Below are positions 8,385 through 17,674 of a DNA stretch of 45,678 nt, in pieces. The notes beneath the pieces were generated by a model, which worked only from the letters and a program-made list of their open reading frames with translations, was not told the DNA's origin and did not search any database. Both the position numbers and the translations under genes were made by a program. This stretch comes from Pseudomonas sp. GM74 (GTDB taxonomy: Bacteria > Pseudomonadota > Gammaproteobacteria > Pseudomonadales > Pseudomonadaceae). Position 1 is the first letter of the stretch, and each line of letters begins with the position of its first letter. The DNA lies in contig NZ_AKJG01000012.1 of the NCBI RefSeq assembly GCF_000282455.1, positions 1 through 45,678 of the forward strand, read 5' to 3'.

Positions 8385-9356
8385 ATGCCTGTAACCGTTC
8401 TGGTACTGGTTGAAACCATCAATGATTACCTGCCTATCCTTGAACATCAGGGCTTTCACCTGATCCTGGCCCCGACGCCCGCCGAGCGCGCCGAAGCCAT
8501 CGCCCGCCACACCGGGCAGATCGACGCCGTCCTCACCCGTGGCCCGTTGGGGCTGTATGCCGAAGAAATCGCCGCGCTGCCCAATCTCAAGATCATCTGC
8601 GTGATCGGTGCCGGCTATGAACACGTCGACCTGCAGGCCGCCGCCAACCGGGGCATCACCGTCACCAATGGCGCCGGGGTCAACGCCTCGTCCGTCGCCG
8701 ACCATGCCATGGCGCTGCTGCTGTCGCTGGTGCGCGACATCCCCCGCTGTGATGCCGCCGTACGGCGCGGCGAGTGGCCGAAGATCATGCGCCCTTCCCT
8801 CGCCGGCAAACGCCTGGGCATCCTCGGCCTCGGCGCGGTCGGCATGGCCATCGCCAAACGCGCCGGCGCCGGTTTCGACATGGAGATTTGCTACCACAAT
8901 CGCCAGCATCGCAGCGATGTGTCCTACACCTTCTGCTCGACCCCGACCGAACTGGCGCGGGCCTCGGACTTCCTGATCGTCGCCACGCCCGGCGGCGTGG
9001 GCACCCGGCAACTGATCAATCGCCCGGTGCTCGACGCGTTGGGCCCCAACGGGTTTATCGTCAACATTGCCCGGGCCAGCGTGATTGCCACTGCCGACCT
9101 GATCAGCGCCCTTGAGCAACGCCGGATCGCCGGCGCCGCGCTGGATGTGTTCGACGCCGAACCGAAAGTGCCGGATGCACTCAAGACCCTGAGCAACGTG
9201 ATCCTCACCCCCCATGTCGCCGGGCTATCCCCGGAAGCCACCCAGGGCACCGTCGAACTGGTGGGCAAGAACCTCGTGGCGTTTTTCTCCGGCCAACCGG
9301 TGCTCACGCCGATTGCCTTGCCCGCGCCGATCACGCCGTACCCGGTCACCGATTAA
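8385..9356 (+). CDS. D-isomer-specific 2-hydroxyacid dehydrogenase
   Basis: A 323-residue cytosolic NAD(P)-dependent oxidoreductase that reduces 2-oxoacids such as glyoxylate or hydroxypyruvate, or runs in reverse. The start is ATG 8385 (MPVTVLVLVE) with GGAG 6 bases before it. The nucleotide-binding motif is GLGAVG at 148-153. The catalytic residues are Arg230 (VNIARASV), Glu259 (FDAEP) and His277 (TPHVAG). HNR at 171-173, after the second Rossmann strand, hints at NADP preference, so glyoxylate/hydroxypyruvate reductase is the likely role. Its TAA overlaps the convergent tssA stop. Confidence 0.93.
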   Translation: MPVTVLVLVETINDYLPILEHQGFHLILAPTPAERAEAIARHTGQIDAVLTRGPLGLYAEEIAALPNLKIICVIGAGYEHVDLQAAANRGITVTNGAGVNASSVADHAMALLLSLVRDIPRCDAAVRRGEWPKIMRPSLAGKRLGILGLGAVGMAIAKRAGAGFDMEICYHNRQHRSDVSYTFCSTPTELARASDFLIVATPGGVGTRQLINRPVLDALGPNGFIVNIARASVIATADLISALEQRRIAGAALDVFDAEPKVPDALKTLSNVILTPHVAGLSPEATQGTVELVGKNLVAFFSGQPVLTPIALPAPITPYPVTD

Positions 9357-10441
9357 AGAACACCCAACAGCGTCCACAGGCGACGGGATTCGGCATCGGC
9401 CGAGATCAGTTCACCCAACAGTTCACTCAGCGGTTTATTGCCCCACTCCACCCCCCTGCGAATCAAGTAAGGGACGGGGCTGTGGGGTTCGGTGCGTGTC
9501 AGGTACTCGGCAATCAACAGTAATTGCCGATAGGCCTCGTCGCGGCTCGCCGGCTCGCGAAACACCTGAGGTGTGGATGGCGCCGACGCCAGCCCGGCCG
9601 ATTCCGACGCCGCCAGGGATGGCGACTCCACCGGCACTTCGGTCAACAGTCGTGGCTGCATGGCGATGAACTCCTGTACCCGTGTCAATAATGCCTCGAT
9701 CACTTCCAGCAAGCCCCTGAAGCCCGGTGCCTGGGCGCCGAGGTAAGCATCGCTCCAGGCTTGCAGCCGTTGCAGATGTTGCAGGCTCGCCAGCAGGTTG
9801 TCCTGGCGGCGTAGCCAGTGGGACAGAGGTGTCGACCGGATCAGTTCGGTGAGTTTTTGCTGTTCGCCCCGTGCTGTTTCCGCCGCGGTTTTTGCAGCCT
9901 TGCTGTCATTGACCAGTACCTGTTGCAGCTGTAATCGCCGCCACGCGTCCAGACAGTAACCGTCGAATTCCCCGTGACGCGGATCGATCAGCGCCACCCG
10001 TGTCAGCAACACTTCGCTGTAGCGCCGCACCAGCCACTCCAGGGGAATGACCCGCCATGACTGGTCACCGTCTTCGGCCCGGGGATGAAGCTGATCGGGG
10101 TAGCGCTCGCACAAGCCCGCAACCAGCGCGAGGCTGCCGGGCAACCCGTCCAGGCCGGACCGATGCAACCAGGCCTCGCCGAGCCAGGCGCACACCATCA
10201 AATCCTTGCTGCGTTCAAGCAGCAGCGTGGTGGTCAGTTTTTCCAGCTCGGGCCATTGCGCCCGTTTGATCGACGATTGCCAGACTCCCGTTGGCAGGCT
10301 GGTGTCGTCCTCCCGGCGCAGTTCGCGGGCCAGGTCGAACTCACGCTCGTAACGCAAATCCTCGCCGCAGGGTGCCTCTTCGCTGATCGGTTCGAGCAGT
10401 CGGGCAATCAGCTCCGGCAACGGTGGTGAAGTCAGGTTCAC
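9353..10441 (-). CDS. tssA: T6SS protein TssA
   Basis: A 362-residue TssA (ImpA_N family), which caps or primes the sheath-tube during T6SS assembly at the baseplate. The ImpA_N region is at about residues 10-130 (ISEEAPCGEDLRYEREFD). The short C-terminal part carries REPASRDEAYRQLLLIAEYL and EPHSPVPYLIRRGVEWG, placing it in the short TssA class. It starts with GTG at 10441, overlapping the tssM stop (GTGA), with GAGG just upstream, so the two are translationally coupled. It is the last gene of the minus-strand unit and shares stop-codon bases with the convergent dehydrogenase; no terminator fits between them. Confidence 0.95.
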   Translation of the reverse strand: MNLTSPPLPELIARLLEPISEEAPCGEDLRYEREFDLARELRREDDTSLPTGVWQSSIKRAQWPELEKLTTTLLLERSKDLMVCAWLGEAWLHRSGLDGLPGSLALVAGLCERYPDQLHPRAEDGDQSWRVIPLEWLVRRYSEVLLTRVALIDPRHGEFDGYCLDAWRRLQLQQVLVNDSKAAKTAAETARGEQQKLTELIRSTPLSHWLRRQDNLLASLQHLQRLQAWSDAYLGAQAPGFRGLLEVIEALLTRVQEFIAMQPRLLTEVPVESPSLAASESAGLASAPSTPQVFREPASRDEAYRQLLLIAEYLTRTEPHSPVPYLIRRGVEWGNKPLSELLGELISADAESRRLWTLLGVL

Positions 10442-13400
10442 AAGCCCTCCTCCTCAGTCATGACCGTCGCAGACACAGTCGCCCTGGTTTGCATGAACGG
10501 TGAACGCGGGGCCCGGGTGGGCAGCGGTGGAATGGACAGCGGAAATTTCGAGCCCTGGCTCATTAACGACACACGCACAAACATCAGCGTCTGCTCGGCC
10601 GTGCTGGCCTGTGCGGTGACCGGCAGGCGCAATGTCAGCGGAAAATCGGTGAAGTCCATATTCGGCTGGCGCTGCACCGACTGGTGTGAACGGATCAGGC
10701 GCAGCAACGACCATGGGCCGCCGTACTCCCAACCGGCTTCGAAATCACGCACCATCAGGTTGGGCTGCAACGGATCATTGGCCGGACGTTGCGAGCCGTT
10801 CCTGGCCCAACGCAAGGTCAGCCGGACCGGTTGGCCGACCATCCAGCGCAGGTTGGGCTGTGGCTCGCCGGGGTAACTGATTTGTTGATTACCGGCATTC
10901 AAGCCCCAGGCGATCACTTGATCGGCGCCACGCTCCTCCTCACGATCGGTGCGCCAGCGCACGTCCATTTCAACGCCGAGGATGCCGCTCTTGTCCCGCA
11001 CGAACAGCGGACCCAGCCAGGTGCTGGCCAACTTCAAGCGGTTGAGGAAATCCTCGGCAGCCAGGCGCTCCGGCGTCTGGCTCAGCTGCAACCCGGCCTG
11101 CGCCACGGGCAGTCGTTTGTCGATCAAGTCGAGGAAGTGCTGAACCCTGGCCGGATCGGCGTCGGTGGCCTGCACGCCATTGGCAAACGGGAAACGCTCG
11201 GCCAGGTATTGATTGAAATAGTTGGCCAGGTCGTTCCAGGCCGCCGCTGCTTGTTGCTGCTGCAAGAACTGACAGCGTTGCATCGCGCTCTGTTGCAGAT
11301 CCAGGGCACGCAGGGCCAGCGTCCCGCGCCCGCCGGACAAGCTGGCTGTCTGCAGAATCCGGCCGCAGGACGTGGCGTCCATTTCAATGAAGTCGCGGCT
11401 CACCAACTGCTCGATCTGGGCCGGTGAGCTGGCGGGATTCTGATCCTTGTACTTGAGCAGTTCATCGTTGAGCGCGCTGAATTGCATGACACGCTCGTAA
11501 TCCAGCGCCGAGAGACCCTGTTGCTGGGTCTTGAGCCACTCCAGCGCCGAAGTGCGCCGTTCGGTGATGCCGAGCATGGTGTTGAATTGCTGCTTGAGGC
11601 TCAGTTTCAAATCCTGCACATCAAGGGCGCCAAACAGTTGCAGGCCGAGGTTTTTCGAGCCGTCCCACTGACTGATCTCACTGCGCCCGCTGAACAACGG
11701 TTGCGCGGTAATCTCGTCCAGACCGCTGACCACCTGGGCCATGGCGCGACGGTTCAGCGCGTTTTGCACACGCATGGCCAGATCGTTGCGATGGACCTCG
11801 GCGAAGGCTTTTTGCAAGGCCACGGCCTGTGGCGCCAGCACGTTGAATACATCGTCGCCACGGGGTTGGTCGTTCTGGTCCTTGAGACTCAACCACATGG
11901 CCTTGGCCGCCGCCCCCTCTGCCGCCTGAAGCACCGCATCGCGATACGCCGGGGGAATGCGTGGAAGTTCTTCGGCGGCATAACTCTTGTAGCTGGCAAA
12001 ATAATTCAGCGCCGTACCGAGGTCATCGCCATCGACGTTCTGCCCCTGAACGGCAGCGGCAGCCTGATCCGCGCGCAAGGCGATGGCCACGAAATCCCGT
12101 TTGAACAGGGCCTGTACCGCGTTGTTCAGCTGGTTGACATGCACTTGCAAGCTCAGCTGCCCGCTGCCTTGCTGAACCAGCAAGTTACCCCGCGCCCCCG
12201 CCTGGGCGATCCATTGATCACGAAAGCTTTGCTGCAACCTGGACGCTTGCTGGTCCAGCTGTTGCTCGATCTGCGGGCCGAGCAGGCTGCTCTGGCGCAC
12301 CTTGTCCATCATCTCGCGATAACCCGGCACCAGGTCCTGCCCCTTGCCGCGACTCCAGGCCGAATTGGTCAGCCCGACCAATGCTTGCAGGTCGTCGATC
12401 AGCGCGCGCAAGTCTTCGAGTTCCGCCAGGGAATTGCCGCTGCCGGCCTCCAGCCGTTCAAGGTGCAGCTTGAGATAACCGGCCTGCCGGACGAAGTTGT
12501 CGGCCAGAAAATACTGGTCAAGCCAACGCTCCATGAGCCCGGAAAAGTTCTCCTCGATGACCGCGCGCTCCATGGCCAGGTCCAGGGGTTTGAAGTCACC
12601 GCCATTGGCATCGAGCAATACCCGGTTGTAAAAACCCGCACGGTGCAACGTACCGGCATTGAGGTTCAGCGACAGCGCGTTATTACTCAGCAACGCCAGA
12701 TCTTCGAGCGGCGCCTTGGGGTTGTTCAGCGCCTGACTGAACCATTGATTCTGTTGCTCGAGACGTACCGCGCGCTCCACCAGGTCCTTGGCCTTGACGT
12801 AATTTTGCCATTGGGCCGGGTCTTCGTTTTCGACGTTGCCACGTCGCTCGGTGTTGCGAATGGCCTTGAGTTGCACCAGTTCGGCCTTCAGCAAGTCATG
12901 TAGCGGTTCCAACATATGGCTCAGGGCAGTCAGGCGCAGTTGATCCTCCAGTTGCCTGTCCAGCGACGAGAACCAGGAGGTGGGAAACACCACCGAGGTG
13001 AAGCTCCAGCGCGGAGCCTTTTCCAGGACCCGCCAGAACCCCTGGACGTTGCGCCGGGTCGACTCCAGCCTATGGGACTCATCGGTGACTGCAACGTAAT
13101 TCTTCTGCGCGCCTTGCAGCAGACGCGACAGCTCATGGGCATCCTTGACCGAGTCCTGCCAGACCCAGAGCATGCTGGCGGCCCAGACCACGCCGATCAC
13201 CAGGGTCACCACACCGGTCAGTCGCTGCCAACGCTGACGCAGGCGCAGCAAGCGCGGCACCACCTGAGCCAGACCGCGTTCGGCAACCACCCGGCGCTGC
13301 CACAATTGCCGGGCAAAAGCACTCTGTTGCAACCCGTTGTCATGGGCTGAGAACCCGTCGGCAGCCTCTTGCGAGGGCTGGTTGGCGGTGAAGTACACCC

Positions 13401-14259
13401 CACGAAAACGTGGCGCCTCGCCTTGGGCATTGCCCTGGAATACCGGTTCGAGCACGGTTTGCAGATGATGCCTCAAGGCCTCGAATTGTTCCGGCAACCC
13501 GAACAGTTCGCCCTTGAGATGGCCGGACAACGCACCGATTTCAATGATCGATTCCGACAGGGCCCGATTCACCTGGTCCAGCGCCTGATCACTCCATTGC
13601 GCCTGCCAGACCGCCTCGGGACCAAAGGGTGAAGACCAGCCCAAAGTGCGTTCGCGGGCATCGGCGGGGAGCGCCGAGATCAGTTCCTGAAAACCCGGCA
13701 GCTCTTCCATGCCGGTGATCACCACGTACACCGGCAGGCTCAGGCCAAACCGCTGCAACAGATCGATGAAGCGCCGGCGCGCCGCCAGACCGAGGTTCGC
13801 GGCCTGCTCGGCATTACCCAGGCGGCTGACCGGCACGGTCCAGACCACCCCGTCCAGTGGCCGTTTGCTGCGCAGGCGCAGGATCAACCCCAACAGGCGC
13901 CACCAGCCGCCGCGCTGCAGACTCATGCCTTCATCGGGCAAAAACAGCGCCTGTGGCACCACCAGCACCGCGCCTTCGGGGTCCGACCACCAGCGCCCGA
14001 ACCAGGCCGGTTTATCCGTCGGTTGCAAGCGCCACTGGCTGCACAACTGGGTGCCCTGGGTTTCATCACCGAGCATCAGCAGCCATGGAATCTGGTAACG
14101 GTCCTGAGCGCCCTGCTCCTGTTCCATATGACGCACCGCGTTATAAAAACTGCGGATCGCCGCCCCGCTCTGGGTGCGCAACCACCAGACCGCCACCGCG
14201 ATGACCGCCAGCGCCACCAACAGGACGATGACCAGCCCCACGATCTCCAGCGTGCTCAT
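10438..14259 (-). CDS. tssM: T6SS membrane complex protein TssM (IcmF)
   Basis: A 1273-residue inner-membrane component that, with TssL and TssJ, forms the trans-envelope complex. One N-terminal membrane segment is seen at about 5-26 and another at about 346-368 (LTGVVTLVIGVVWAASMLWVW), followed by a large periplasmic part with the IcmF-related and C-terminal domains. The region where many TssM proteins carry a Walker A motif reads LGDETQGTQL (about 63-72), without the Lys-Thr/Ser pair, so ATP binding there is unlikely. ATGA overlap with tssL and GTGA overlap with tssA show tight coupling. Confidence 0.96.
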   Translation of the reverse strand: MSTLEIVGLVIVLLVALAVIAVAVWWLRTQSGAAIRSFYNAVRHMEQEQGAQDRYQIPWLLMLGDETQGTQLCSQWRLQPTDKPAWFGRWWSDPEGAVLVVPQALFLPDEGMSLQRGGWWRLLGLILRLRSKRPLDGVVWTVPVSRLGNAEQAANLGLAARRRFIDLLQRFGLSLPVYVVITGMEELPGFQELISALPADARERTLGWSSPFGPEAVWQAQWSDQALDQVNRALSESIIEIGALSGHLKGELFGLPEQFEALRHHLQTVLEPVFQGNAQGEAPRFRGVYFTANQPSQEAADGFSAHDNGLQQSAFARQLWQRRVVAERGLAQVVPRLLRLRQRWQRLTGVVTLVIGVVWAASMLWVWQDSVKDAHELSRLLQGAQKNYVAVTDESHRLESTRRNVQGFWRVLEKAPRWSFTSVVFPTSWFSSLDRQLEDQLRLTALSHMLEPLHDLLKAELVQLKAIRNTERRGNVENEDPAQWQNYVKAKDLVERAVRLEQQNQWFSQALNNPKAPLEDLALLSNNALSLNLNAGTLHRAGFYNRVLLDANGGDFKPLDLAMERAVIEENFSGLMERWLDQYFLADNFVRQAGYLKLHLERLEAGSGNSLAELEDLRALIDDLQALVGLTNSAWSRGKGQDLVPGYREMMDKVRQSSLLGPQIEQQLDQQASRLQQSFRDQWIAQAGARGNLLVQQGSGQLSLQVHVNQLNNAVQALFKRDFVAIALRADQAAAAVQGQNVDGDDLGTALNYFASYKSYAAEELPRIPPAYRDAVLQAAEGAAAKAMWLSLKDQNDQPRGDDVFNVLAPQAVALQKAFAEVHRNDLAMRVQNALNRRAMAQVVSGLDEITAQPLFSGRSEISQWDGSKNLGLQLFGALDVQDLKLSLKQQFNTMLGITERRTSALEWLKTQQQGLSALDYERVMQFSALNDELLKYKDQNPASSPAQIEQLVSRDFIEMDATSCGRILQTASLSGGRGTLALRALDLQQSAMQRCQFLQQQQAAAAWNDLANYFNQYLAERFPFANGVQATDADPARVQHFLDLIDKRLPVAQAGLQLSQTPERLAAEDFLNRLKLASTWLGPLFVRDKSGILGVEMDVRWRTDREEERGADQVIAWGLNAGNQQISYPGEPQPNLRWMVGQPVRLTLRWARNGSQRPANDPLQPNLMVRDFEAGWEYGGPWSLLRLIRSHQSVQRQPNMDFTDFPLTLRLPVTAQASTAEQTLMFVRVSLMSQGSKFPLSIPPLPTRAPRSPFMQTRATVSATVMTEEEGL

Positions 14260-15023
14260 GCGTCTTGCTCCGAGGTGGCCACCGGGTCGGTCATCTGCAA
14301 CACCGGGTCGAGTTCCTGGCGAATGTCACGCCAGAAGAACTGCCCCAGCCCGGTCAGAATCATGACCATGGCGAGAATGACCAGTCCAAGGCGAAAGCCA
14401 TCGGGCAACGACTGCCGCACCGGCAACTGCACCGCGGGTACTGCCGAAGGCTGCTCGAGCCGGACGATGACATCGGCATACTCCGCGTCGTGCTGCCAGG
14501 CAAACGTGAACAGTGCCAGGCGCAATTTTTCATGCCGGGCCTGACTCTGCTCGCCCCGCAGCCGTCCTTCAAACCCCAACACCAGGCATTGCAAATAGAC
14601 ATTGGCCAGGTCGCGGGTGGCGGGAACCTGCTCGTCCAGCAACGTCTTGATCGCCGCCGGCAGTTTTTCACCGGCCTGACGGCTGGTGTACATCCGCGAC
14701 TCCAGGGGTTTTTCTTGCCAGGCGGTCTGGCCCGGCCACGGCGTGAACACCAGCGTTTCATCGATCAAGGCGACAAAGGCATAGACCAGCGCCTTGACCT
14801 GATCGGTCGCCGCTTCGCCAACCCGGGCGAAAGCCGTGCGCCACAGACGCTGGGAAATTTGCGTCGACAGGTCGGCCACCGCCTCCACCAGCGCATCGTC
14901 GTCGCCGTCCCTGGGCAGCTGATTCCACTCCCGTGACCATTGCAACCAGGCTTCGCGAAATGCGCTGCTCAACGGTGCTTCGCGCAAGCCCCGTGTACCC
15001 GCCCCGGCATGCCCCTCGAACAT
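14256..15023 (-). CDS. tssL: T6SS membrane complex protein TssL (DotU)
   Basis: A 255-residue cytoplasmic domain anchored by one C-terminal membrane helix (about 211-230, LGLVILAMVMILTGLGQFFW). DotU-family features include VYAFVALIDETLVFTPW and LESRMYTSRQAGEKL. It has no peptidoglycan-binding OmpA-like extension. It partners TssM and recruits the baseplate through TssK. Its start lies 18 bases after the tssK stop. Confidence 0.95.
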   Translation of the reverse strand: MFEGHAGAGTRGLREAPLSSAFREAWLQWSREWNQLPRDGDDDALVEAVADLSTQISQRLWRTAFARVGEAATDQVKALVYAFVALIDETLVFTPWPGQTAWQEKPLESRMYTSRQAGEKLPAAIKTLLDEQVPATRDLANVYLQCLVLGFEGRLRGEQSQARHEKLRLALFTFAWQHDAEYADVIVRLEQPSAVPAVQLPVRQSLPDGFRLGLVILAMVMILTGLGQFFWRDIRQELDPVLQMTDPVATSEQDA

Positions 15024-15041
15024 ACGACGCCCCTTCCCTGA

Positions 15042-16373
15042 TCAGGCACTGTCACTGGCCTGTGCCACAAACAACACCACTTGCCATGGACTGCTCGCCG
15101 GCTTGGCGGCCGGCGCGACAATCAGCAACGGCAATTGCCCGTCGAACCATTGACCCTCGGCCGTCACCACAAACAACCGCGTGTCGTCGCCGACGCTGTA
15201 GGCCACTTGCTCGTTACGGCTCATCGCCTCATGGGGCAAACCGCTCATGCGCTGGCGACTGAGCAAGGACACATGGGGCGCCGAGGCGATGATCGCGCCG
15301 CTCAGCCATTCGCCGGCCGCCTGTTCGCTGCTGCCGTTGGGCATGCGCAAACCGATGACCAGGCGCTGGCTCGGCTGATCGTCCGGCAGTTGAATCGAGA
15401 AGCTCTGTTCGCTGCGTTCGAACGGCAGGCTGCGATAGCCGGCGCGGATCAACTCGAGGGTTGTTTCGAGCCAGTCCAGGACCGGTTCATAGCCGCGATG
15501 CAGCTCCAGAAAATCCAGGGGGGCGAACGGTGGAACCCCGGCCAAAGGGTCCAGCGCGGACCAGGCACCGGCCAGCCCGAGCAGCAAACCGTGCAATGCC
15601 TGCGGGGTGGCCAATCGGCTGTTCAGCGTCCCCTCGACCTCCGGCAGGCGCGCCCAGAGCGCCGTCAGTTGTCGACGGATTTCCAGTGCATCGTCTTGAT
15701 TGCCGGCCTGTTGCGCCTGGCGCAGGCGGCCGGCCAGGAACATGCATTTCTCCCGCGCTCTGGCACACAGCCCGGCCACCCGGCGACCCAACACCGACTC
15801 GGGCAGCAGGCACGGCGTGGGCGGTGTGTAGGGCAGCGAAAGGAAGCCGCCGCCCTCCTTGCGGATTTTCAGCAGTGGCAAACAGATGGAATCGGCCTTG
15901 TTCAGTTGCGTGCACAACCGCGGATTCGGACGCCACACCGTGATCGACTCGGGGTACTCACCGCTGGTCAAATCCGGCAGCGCATCGCCGATCACCGATT
16001 GCAGCCGGCCCTTGAGCGGCAGCAATTGACCGGCACGCCACAAGGGGCTGACGGCCAGGTACACCGTGACCGTGGCGTTTTCCGACGCGTTGACCGCTTC
16101 GCTGACATCGAGTTCCAGCGCCGGCCCGACACCCACTTGCAGATTGATCGGCAAACCGTCCGGCAGCGTCGCTTGCAGGTCGAGCACCCGCACCAGCCCG
16201 GCACTCAATGCGCCGGGGTCGAATTCGACCCGGTTCACGCCCCAGAACCATGGATTGCAGGCCTGGGCAAAATGCGCCACCAACGCCTCGGCTCGCAGCC
16301 CTTGCAACTGAAAATGCTGGGGCAGCAATTGCATGCCCTCGTGCCAGCAAACCGCGTCAGGTAACAGGCTCAT
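15042..16373 (-). CDS. tssK: T6SS baseplate protein TssK
   Basis: A 443-residue protein (ImpJ/VasE family) that links the baseplate wedge to TssL/TssM. The start is ATG 16373 (MSLLPDAVCWHEGMQLLPQHFQ), the family N-terminus, with GGGAG 4 bases upstream; the longer frame to 16406 is not family-like. The N-terminal WHEGMLLxPQHFQ-type signature is intact, and length and C-terminus (VAYSVGDDTRLFVVTAEG) fit the family. It is second in the minus-strand unit, after tssJ. Confidence 0.95.
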   Translation of the reverse strand: MSLLPDAVCWHEGMQLLPQHFQLQGLRAEALVAHFAQACNPWFWGVNRVEFDPGALSAGLVRVLDLQATLPDGLPINLQVGVGPALELDVSEAVNASENATVTVYLAVSPLWRAGQLLPLKGRLQSVIGDALPDLTSGEYPESITVWRPNPRLCTQLNKADSICLPLLKIRKEGGGFLSLPYTPPTPCLLPESVLGRRVAGLCARAREKCMFLAGRLRQAQQAGNQDDALEIRRQLTALWARLPEVEGTLNSRLATPQALHGLLLGLAGAWSALDPLAGVPPFAPLDFLELHRGYEPVLDWLETTLELIRAGYRSLPFERSEQSFSIQLPDDQPSQRLVIGLRMPNGSSEQAAGEWLSGAIIASAPHVSLLSRQRMSGLPHEAMSRNEQVAYSVGDDTRLFVVTAEGQWFDGQLPLLIVAPAAKPASSPWQVVLFVAQASDSA

Positions 16374-16427
16374 ACGACTCCCTTCGACCTCTACGCCGCC
16401 GCGCAAACCAGCGGCCTGGCAATGTGT

Positions 16428-16877
16428 TCACTGCGGAGTATTGCTGACCAGCGTCATCTCGCGACTGTCGAACTTGAGCCAGGCATCGCTCTGGTCATCG
16501 AGCCGTAACCGGTGTGCTCCGGGAGTGTTATAGCTGGCGAAGACCAAAAGTCCAGTTGCCCGCTTGCCCCCCAGCGGGAAGGGTTGTTTGTCGATGAACT
16601 GGCCGGGCACCAGCTCCAGCCCCCAAACCGTCATCAGTTGCCGGTAGTCGCGCTGGTATTGATCGCGCTCGGCGAACCACTGCCGCGCCGTGATGCCCGA
16701 CAACTGCTTGAGCAGATCCGGATCATTGACGGCGATGAAATCCACGGCAATCGGCGTGTCGTCGTTGGCCTTCGGCGCGACGTCCAGGGTCAGGTTATCG
16801 AGGTCCACCCGAGGCCCGAAAAACGAGCACCCGGCGAGGGTCAGGAACAGGGCGAATGCAAAAAAACGTGCACACAA
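16428..16877 (-). CDS. tssJ: T6SS outer-membrane lipoprotein TssJ
   Basis: A 149-residue lipoprotein with a signal peptide ending in the lipobox LAGC (CARFFAFALFLTLAGCSFFG), so it is lipidated at Cys17 and anchored in the outer membrane, where it binds TssM. The start is TTG at 16877 with AGGA about 9 bases upstream; no ATG fits. The mature part contains the TssJ-type GLLVFASYNTPG segment. It is the first gene of the minus-strand unit, divergent from tssB. Confidence 0.9.
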   Translation of the reverse strand: MCARFFAFALFLTLAGCSFFGPRVDLDNLTLDVAPKANDDTPIAVDFIAVNDPDLLKQLSGITARQWFAERDQYQRDYRQLMTVWGLELVPGQFIDKQPFPLGGKRATGLLVFASYNTPGAHRLRLDDQSDAWLKFDSREMTLVSNTPQ

Positions 16878-17050
16878 AATGAATTTTCCTTTTCTCGGGT
16901 CGGTCCAAAATTGTTTTCGCTTGCATTTTTATAGACCTGTTCTAGCGTCTTGGATAGTTCGGTCCCCCATGCCGAATGTGGAAGGTTTGTCAAAGGAACG
17001 ACAGGTCCATCTGCCACCCTTTCTAACCTACGGTCCAGCAAGGGAAAGCG

Positions 17051-17094
17051 ATGAGCGGGCCTCCCGATGCATTGCGCCCGCTCATGCATCGGAG
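17051..17094 (+). promoter_or_regulatory. tssB leader with two mutually exclusive hairpins
   Basis: ATGAGCGGGC (17051-17060) pairs perfectly with GCCCGCTCAT (17076-17085). Alternatively, CTCCCGATGC (17061-17070) pairs with GCATCGGAG (17086-17094) with one bulged C, which would bury the Shine-Dalgarno GGAG (17091-17094) of tssB. The arms interleave with no connecting loops, so both stems cannot form together. This is the layout of a translational switch. The leader also has GGA motifs at 16952, 16980, 16995, 17043 and 17091, which could bind RsmA/RsmE-type repressors. Confidence 0.55.
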
Positions 17095-17103
17095 TCAGCC
17101 AAC

Positions 17104-17646
17104 ATGGCCGAAAGTACTCAGCACAAGCTCGACAGGGTCCGCCCACCCCGGGTGCAAATCACCTACGACGTCGAAATCGGCAACGCCATCGAGAAAAAAG
17201 AATTGCCGCTGGTCGTCGGCATTCTGGCCGACCTTTCCGGCAAGCCGCTCGAGCCCCTTCCCAAGCTCAATGAACGACGCTTCACCGAGATCGACCGCGA
17301 CAACTTCAACGAAGTGCTCGCCTCGATTGCCCCCCGCGCCACCTTGCAAGTCACCAACACCCTCACTGGCGATGACAGCAAGCTCAACATCGAACTCAAC
17401 TTCAAACACATCGACGACTTCGACCCGGTGAAGGTCGTCGAACAAGTGACCCCGCTACGGCGCCTGTTCGAAGCGCGTCAGCGTCTGCGCGACCTGCTGA
17501 CCAAGCTCGACGGCAACGATGACCTGGACAAACTGCTGCGCGACGTCATCGCCAATACCGAAGGCTTGCAAGAGATCAAGTCTGCCCGTCCGGACACCGC
17601 CGCCCCCGCAGGCGACAGCGAAGCACCGGCCGAACCGCAAGCCTGA
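17104..17646 (+). CDS. tssB: T6SS sheath protein TssB (VipA)
   Basis: A 180-residue small sheath subunit that interlocks with TssC in the contractile sheath. The start is ATG 17104 (MAESTQHKLDRVRPPRVQITYD) with GGAG at 17091-17094. The family motifs RVQITYDVEIG, LPLVVGILADLSG and the RxFxEIDRDNF-type segment are all present. The C-terminus ends in an Ala/Pro/Glu-rich tail. It opens the plus-strand unit, and tssC follows after 28 bases. Confidence 0.96.
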   Translation: MAESTQHKLDRVRPPRVQITYDVEIGNAIEKKELPLVVGILADLSGKPLEPLPKLNERRFTEIDRDNFNEVLASIAPRATLQVTNTLTGDDSKLNIELNFKHIDDFDPVKVVEQVTPLRRLFEARQRLRDLLTKLDGNDDLDKLLRDVIANTEGLQEIKSARPDTAAPAGDSEAPAEPQA

Positions 17647-17674
17647 TCACTCATTCACTTAGGGAGACGTCGCC

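Noticed and set aside
7518..9215. Antisense open frame over the TetR and dehydrogenase genes
   Set aside because: Both sense genes have complete catalytic or DNA-binding motifs; the antisense product is Gly/Ala/Arg-rich without similarity to a known fold.
16878..17103. Sigma-54 promoter in the tssJ/tssB divergent region
   Set aside because: I looked for TGGCAC-N5-TTGC spacing on both strands; TTGCA (16921) has no GG at the right distance and the GTGGCAG on the minus strand has no -12 element.
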